Positions 61,786 through 64,000 of a stretch of DNA of 64,000 nt are shown piece by piece. Each line of letters opens with the position of its first letter. Position 1 is the first letter of the stretch. Location: contig JAHBUK010000001.1 of the NCBI GenBank assembly GCA_019638115.1, positions 434,001 to 498,000 of the forward strand, given 5' to 3'. Position numbers and translations under genes: made by a program. Source of the stretch: Flavobacteriales bacterium (GTDB lineage Bacteria > Bacteroidota > Bacteroidia > Flavobacteriales_F > PHOS-HE28). A model generated the notes under the pieces. That model ran no database searches. It had not been told where the DNA came from and saw only the letters and a program-made list of their open reading frames with translations.

Positions 61786-62600
61786 GAGCAACACACCAAA
61801 GGAATTTCAGCGACGATGTGCGCTTGGGGATCATGACGGCCTTTTCGGCAGGCATGATCAACGTGGCGTCATTGATCCTCTTCTTCGCCTTCACATCCAA
61901 CGTTACCGGGCACTACGCCATTCTTGCGGAAGAAGTGGCCAAGGGCAAATGGTACCAGGTATTCATCGTCTTCCTTTGGATCCTGCTGTTTTTCGCTGGC
62001 AGTTTCCTCAGCAACGCGATCATCATCAACCTGCGTGGCAAACTGGAGCGCTGGGCACGTGGCATACCACTCCTCATCGAGATCACCTGTTTGGTCATCG
62101 TGGGTGTCTACGGCCACTTCTATTACAAGGAGACCCTCATGGAAACGGAGATCCTGGTGGCACTGCTGCTTTTCACCATGGGATTGCAGAACGGCCTTAC
62201 CGCCACCATCTCCAATTTCGCCGTGAAGACCACCCACTTGACGGGCCTCACCACCGACCTGGCCATCTACCTTTCCATGGCCACTCAGCGCAAATTCCGG
62301 GAAAAGCCCGAAGTGCGGAACAAGATCGTACTGATGGCCAGCATAGCGAGCGCCTACCTGGTGGGAGGCATCGTTGCGGGCAGCCTCACCGGCTTGTTCA
62401 ACTTCCTGGTGTTCTTCTCCATTGCCGCAGTGCTGCTGGGCACCTTGGTATACGATGCGGTCACCTATCCTGCCGAGGCGGTGGACGAAGCCAAAGAGGC
62501 TGCCAAAGCGGTGGAGAACGATGCGAGTCCGGCTTCCCGCAAAGAGGTTGGCAGAAGCCGAGAGCGCGAACCGCAATTGAAACCGAGCTACTCCAATTAG
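61776..62600 (+). CDS. YoaK/DUF1275-family membrane protein
   Basis: A 274-residue protein with about six membrane segments. The N-terminal GIMTAFSAGMINVASLILFF, FTSNVTGHYAILAEEV and the middle LFTMGLQNGLTATISN, VKTTHLTGLTTDLAIYLSM match DUF1275. The C-terminal 40 residues are charged and probably disordered. Function unknown. It overlaps the lipocalin-like gene by 10 bases and is the third gene after the phased-box array. Confidence 0.82.
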   Translation: MPLRATHQRNFSDDVRLGIMTAFSAGMINVASLILFFAFTSNVTGHYAILAEEVAKGKWYQVFIVFLWILLFFAGSFLSNAIIINLRGKLERWARGIPLLIEITCLVIVGVYGHFYYKETLMETEILVALLLFTMGLQNGLTATISNFAVKTTHLTGLTTDLAIYLSMATQRKFREKPEVRNKIVLMASIASAYLVGGIVAGSLTGLFNFLVFFSIAAVLLGTLVYDAVTYPAEAVDEAKEAAKAVENDASPASRKEVGRSREREPQLKPSYSN

Positions 62601-63118
62601 CACCGTGAGGGGTGCCGGACGCATCTTCCCGCAAGTCCATCCACCCCATTCCACCGCTCCATCCCACCTCCTTCAAGTGGTCGCAACTCGCAGCAACCAT
62701 GGCCAGGAAGATGTGGCGTGCCTGAGGAAGGAAGTATGACGGACCCGGAGTGGAACAACGTATGGGTCCGCTCCAAACCCGAAGCGCAATTCCCTCGACC
62801 GGATCCGGCCAATGATACCGCGGAAAGTCCGCGTGATCATTGGCCGGTGATGCTCGGGCCAGAGCCCATCAAGCCCCCTTCAAAGAGGCTTCAAAGCAGG
62901 GGCTGTCGAAGTGGTCCGCAGCATCAAAGAAGCGCACCGAGCGGCTTGCGCCTTTCCGCAGATCTTATACGAGTAGCGCACAACGCCAAGTAACGGCTAC
63001 TCCACCTGGAGATACAGGGGTACAATGACAGCCGATCCGCTTGTTCGCCAACATGCCAACGGTGGTCCTGCGATCCAGACTTTCGGCAAGAACAACGAGC
63101 TGAACTTTTGGAGCCTGT
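62601..63118. other. 518-base intergenic region without a convincing gene
   Basis: An open frame at 62718-62993 exists but has no family resemblance and is crossed by the hairpin at 62805-62847. The region contains no promoter-like box that I can see for the leftward aspartokinase gene, whose stop lies at its right end. Confidence 0.6.
62805..62847. repeat. 20-bp near-perfect hairpin
   Basis: CCGGCCAATGATACCGCGGA pairs with TCCGCGTGATCATTGGCCGG with two mismatches and a 3-base loop. It lies between the DUF1275 gene and the converging aspartokinase gene, so it may be a terminator or a fold-back repeat. Confidence 0.7.
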
Positions 63119-64000
63119 TCAGGATCTCTTCAGCACGGTCCGCGAAGTAACCCGGCTGCGCTGTTCAATGAGCACTTCGCGGCCTTGGGTCAACTGCTCC
63201 AGCGTGGGTTCGTCATAATGCCGCACGGTAACCAGTTCACAGTCTTCGTTGTAGCGCACTTCATAATCACGGCTCAGCTCCTCGATCAGTACACGGCTGC
63301 CCGGTGTATCGTCCACCACCACACTGAAGGCCAGTGCGCTGTTCTGCATCAGGTCTATCCGCACGTTGGCGCGCGCGAACAGCCCGAAGATGTGGTGCAG
63401 GTTCTCCTCCACCACGAAGCTGAGATCGCGTGGCGTTATGCTGATGAGCAACTGCTTTGGTTTGATGATGTATGAAGGGATCAGCGAGTCGCTGTCGCTG
63501 CGATCATCGATGGTGCTGCCCGGCGCATCAAGGTCCATGAACGAGCGTACATAGAGCGGAATGTGCTTCTGCTGCAAGGGTTGCAACGTGCGCGGGTGGA
63601 TCACACTGGCGCCGAAGTAGCTAAGCTCGATGGCCTCGCGGTAGCTGATGTGGCTCAGCAGCTTGGTGTCCGGGAAGCGGTTCGGGTCGGCATTGAACAT
63701 GCCAGGCACATCCTTCCAGATGGTGACGCTTTCGGCATCCAACAGATAGGCGAATATGGCAGCGCTGAAGTCCGATCCTTCGCGGCCCAGCGTGGTGGTG
63801 AAGCCCTCTTCGGTGGCACCGATGAAGCCTTGGGTGACCACTGGATAGTGCACCGCTTCTTGTCCATCGCCGCTGCTGAACTGCTCCTTCACCAAGGCCG
63901 CACTTGCCTCCCAATCCACCCGGGCGGAGCGGTGCAGCGCATCCGTGCGCACCAGATCGCGTGCATCCATCCACGAGCAGGTCTCCAGCTCGATGCTGAG
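63119..64000 (-). CDS. Aspartate kinase (partial, C-terminal part)
   Basis: The frame runs off the right edge (at least 293 residues visible). The kinase domain part includes VTQGFIGATEEGFTTTLGRE, GSDFSAAIFAYLL and PGMFNADPNRFPDTKLLSHI, SYREAIELSYFGASVIHPRT. The rest, about the last 120 residues, forms ACT regulatory domains (LLISITPRDLSFVVEE, RANVRIDLMQNSALAFSVVV). It phosphorylates aspartate for Lys, Thr, Met and diaminopimelate. No homoserine dehydrogenase domain follows before the stop at 63119, so this is the monofunctional form (lysC type). Confidence 0.93.
   Translation of the reverse strand, partial: LSIELETCSWMDARDLVRTDALHRSARVDWEASAALVKEQFSSGDGQEAVHYPVVTQGFIGATEEGFTTTLGREGSDFSAAIFAYLLDAESVTIWKDVPGMFNADPNRFPDTKLLSHISYREAIELSYFGASVIHPRTLQPLQQKHIPLYVRSFMDLDAPGSTIDDRSDSDSLIPSYIIKPKQLLISITPRDLSFVVEENLHHIFGLFARANVRIDLMQNSALAFSVVVDDTPGSRVLIEELSRDYEVRYNEDCELVTVRHYDEPTLEQLTQGREVLIEQRSRVTSRTVLKRS

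Noticed and set aside
62718..62993. A 91-residue open frame in the gap before the aspartokinase gene
   Set aside because: No family resemblance, composition like random GC-rich sequence, and it reads through a strong hairpin.
1..64000. Integrase, transposase or prophage genes to explain the duplicated gene ends
   Set aside because: None of the real genes has integrase or transposase motifs, and no tRNA gene was seen at the seams. The duplications are gene ends, not att sites.

Overview
The window looks like a chromosome segment of a high-GC Bacteroidota, probably a Flavobacteriales-like lineage. The evidence is several secreted proteins with type IX secretion (T9SS) C-terminal sorting domains, a GldA-type ABC ATPase, a helix-turn-helix-less NtrC-type regulator, TAnnTTTG-like promoter boxes, and the Bacteroidota families DUF4286 and DUF7619-like. 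I saw no rRNA, tRNA, prophage, CRISPR or recognisable transposase.

Layout. 1-11.9 kb is an accessory island of large secreted proteins on the minus strand: a DUF11-type adhesin-like protein, a leucine-rich-repeat T9SS protein, a reprolysin-like metalloprotease with FG-GAP repeats, and a smaller partner. Three share a C-terminal dockerin-like module, and decayed 3' fragments of the same families and of a YitT-type gene lie between them. 12-22.3 kb is mostly housekeeping: NtrC-like regulator, DUF5684 membrane protein, alaS, M23 peptidase, MerR regulator, hldD, PTPS/QueD, folE, Bax-inhibitor-like protein and fabD. 22.3-24.1 kb is a secreted T9SS gene (frameshifted) placed between the real fabD 3' end and a second, orphan fabD 3' end. 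24.1-29.2 kb holds small accessory genes: a RelE-like toxin-antitoxin pair, an Fsr-type MFS exporter, a lone antitoxin, a CpsB/YwqE-type phosphatase, rfbB, and a DUF433/DUF5615 pair followed by a broken rfbB 5' end.

29.6-41 kb is a surface-sugar region. A TviB-like dehydrogenase and WbpB, WbpD and WbpE homologues can make a UDP-diacetamido-uronic acid, Ugd and UXS can make UDP-xylose, and waaA adds Kdo. The cluster is split by a T9SS gene, a 161-bp MITE-like element and a substrate-binding-like protein. 41-47 kb carries dtd, a MazG-like protein, an e(P4)-like phosphatase, rsgA, gldA and membrane-associated proteins. 47.3-58.5 kb is metK, a four-helix-bundle gene inside a repeat field, rplU-rpmA, and a tightly overlapping run serS - lipoprotein - TPR protein - DUF4286 - rsmA, followed by mgtE, a 2-hydroxyacid dehydrogenase and a GDPD lipoprotein. 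58.6-62.6 kb is an OmpR-type two-component system, then a helically phased array of six GATCCTAAT-like boxes ahead of a three-gene overlapping operon. The window ends inside an aspartate kinase gene.

Two themes stand out. First, accessory genes sit repeatedly between partial direct duplications of a neighbouring gene end (YitT 3', fabD 3', rfbB 5', and 3' ends of the secreted genes themselves). For YitT the divergence is almost entirely synonymous and for fabD it is in-frame and mostly conservative, which suggests import of a foreign allele end together with cargo rather than local duplication. Second, palindromic or short repetitive elements sit in frame inside three core genes (alaS, rfbB, rsgA).
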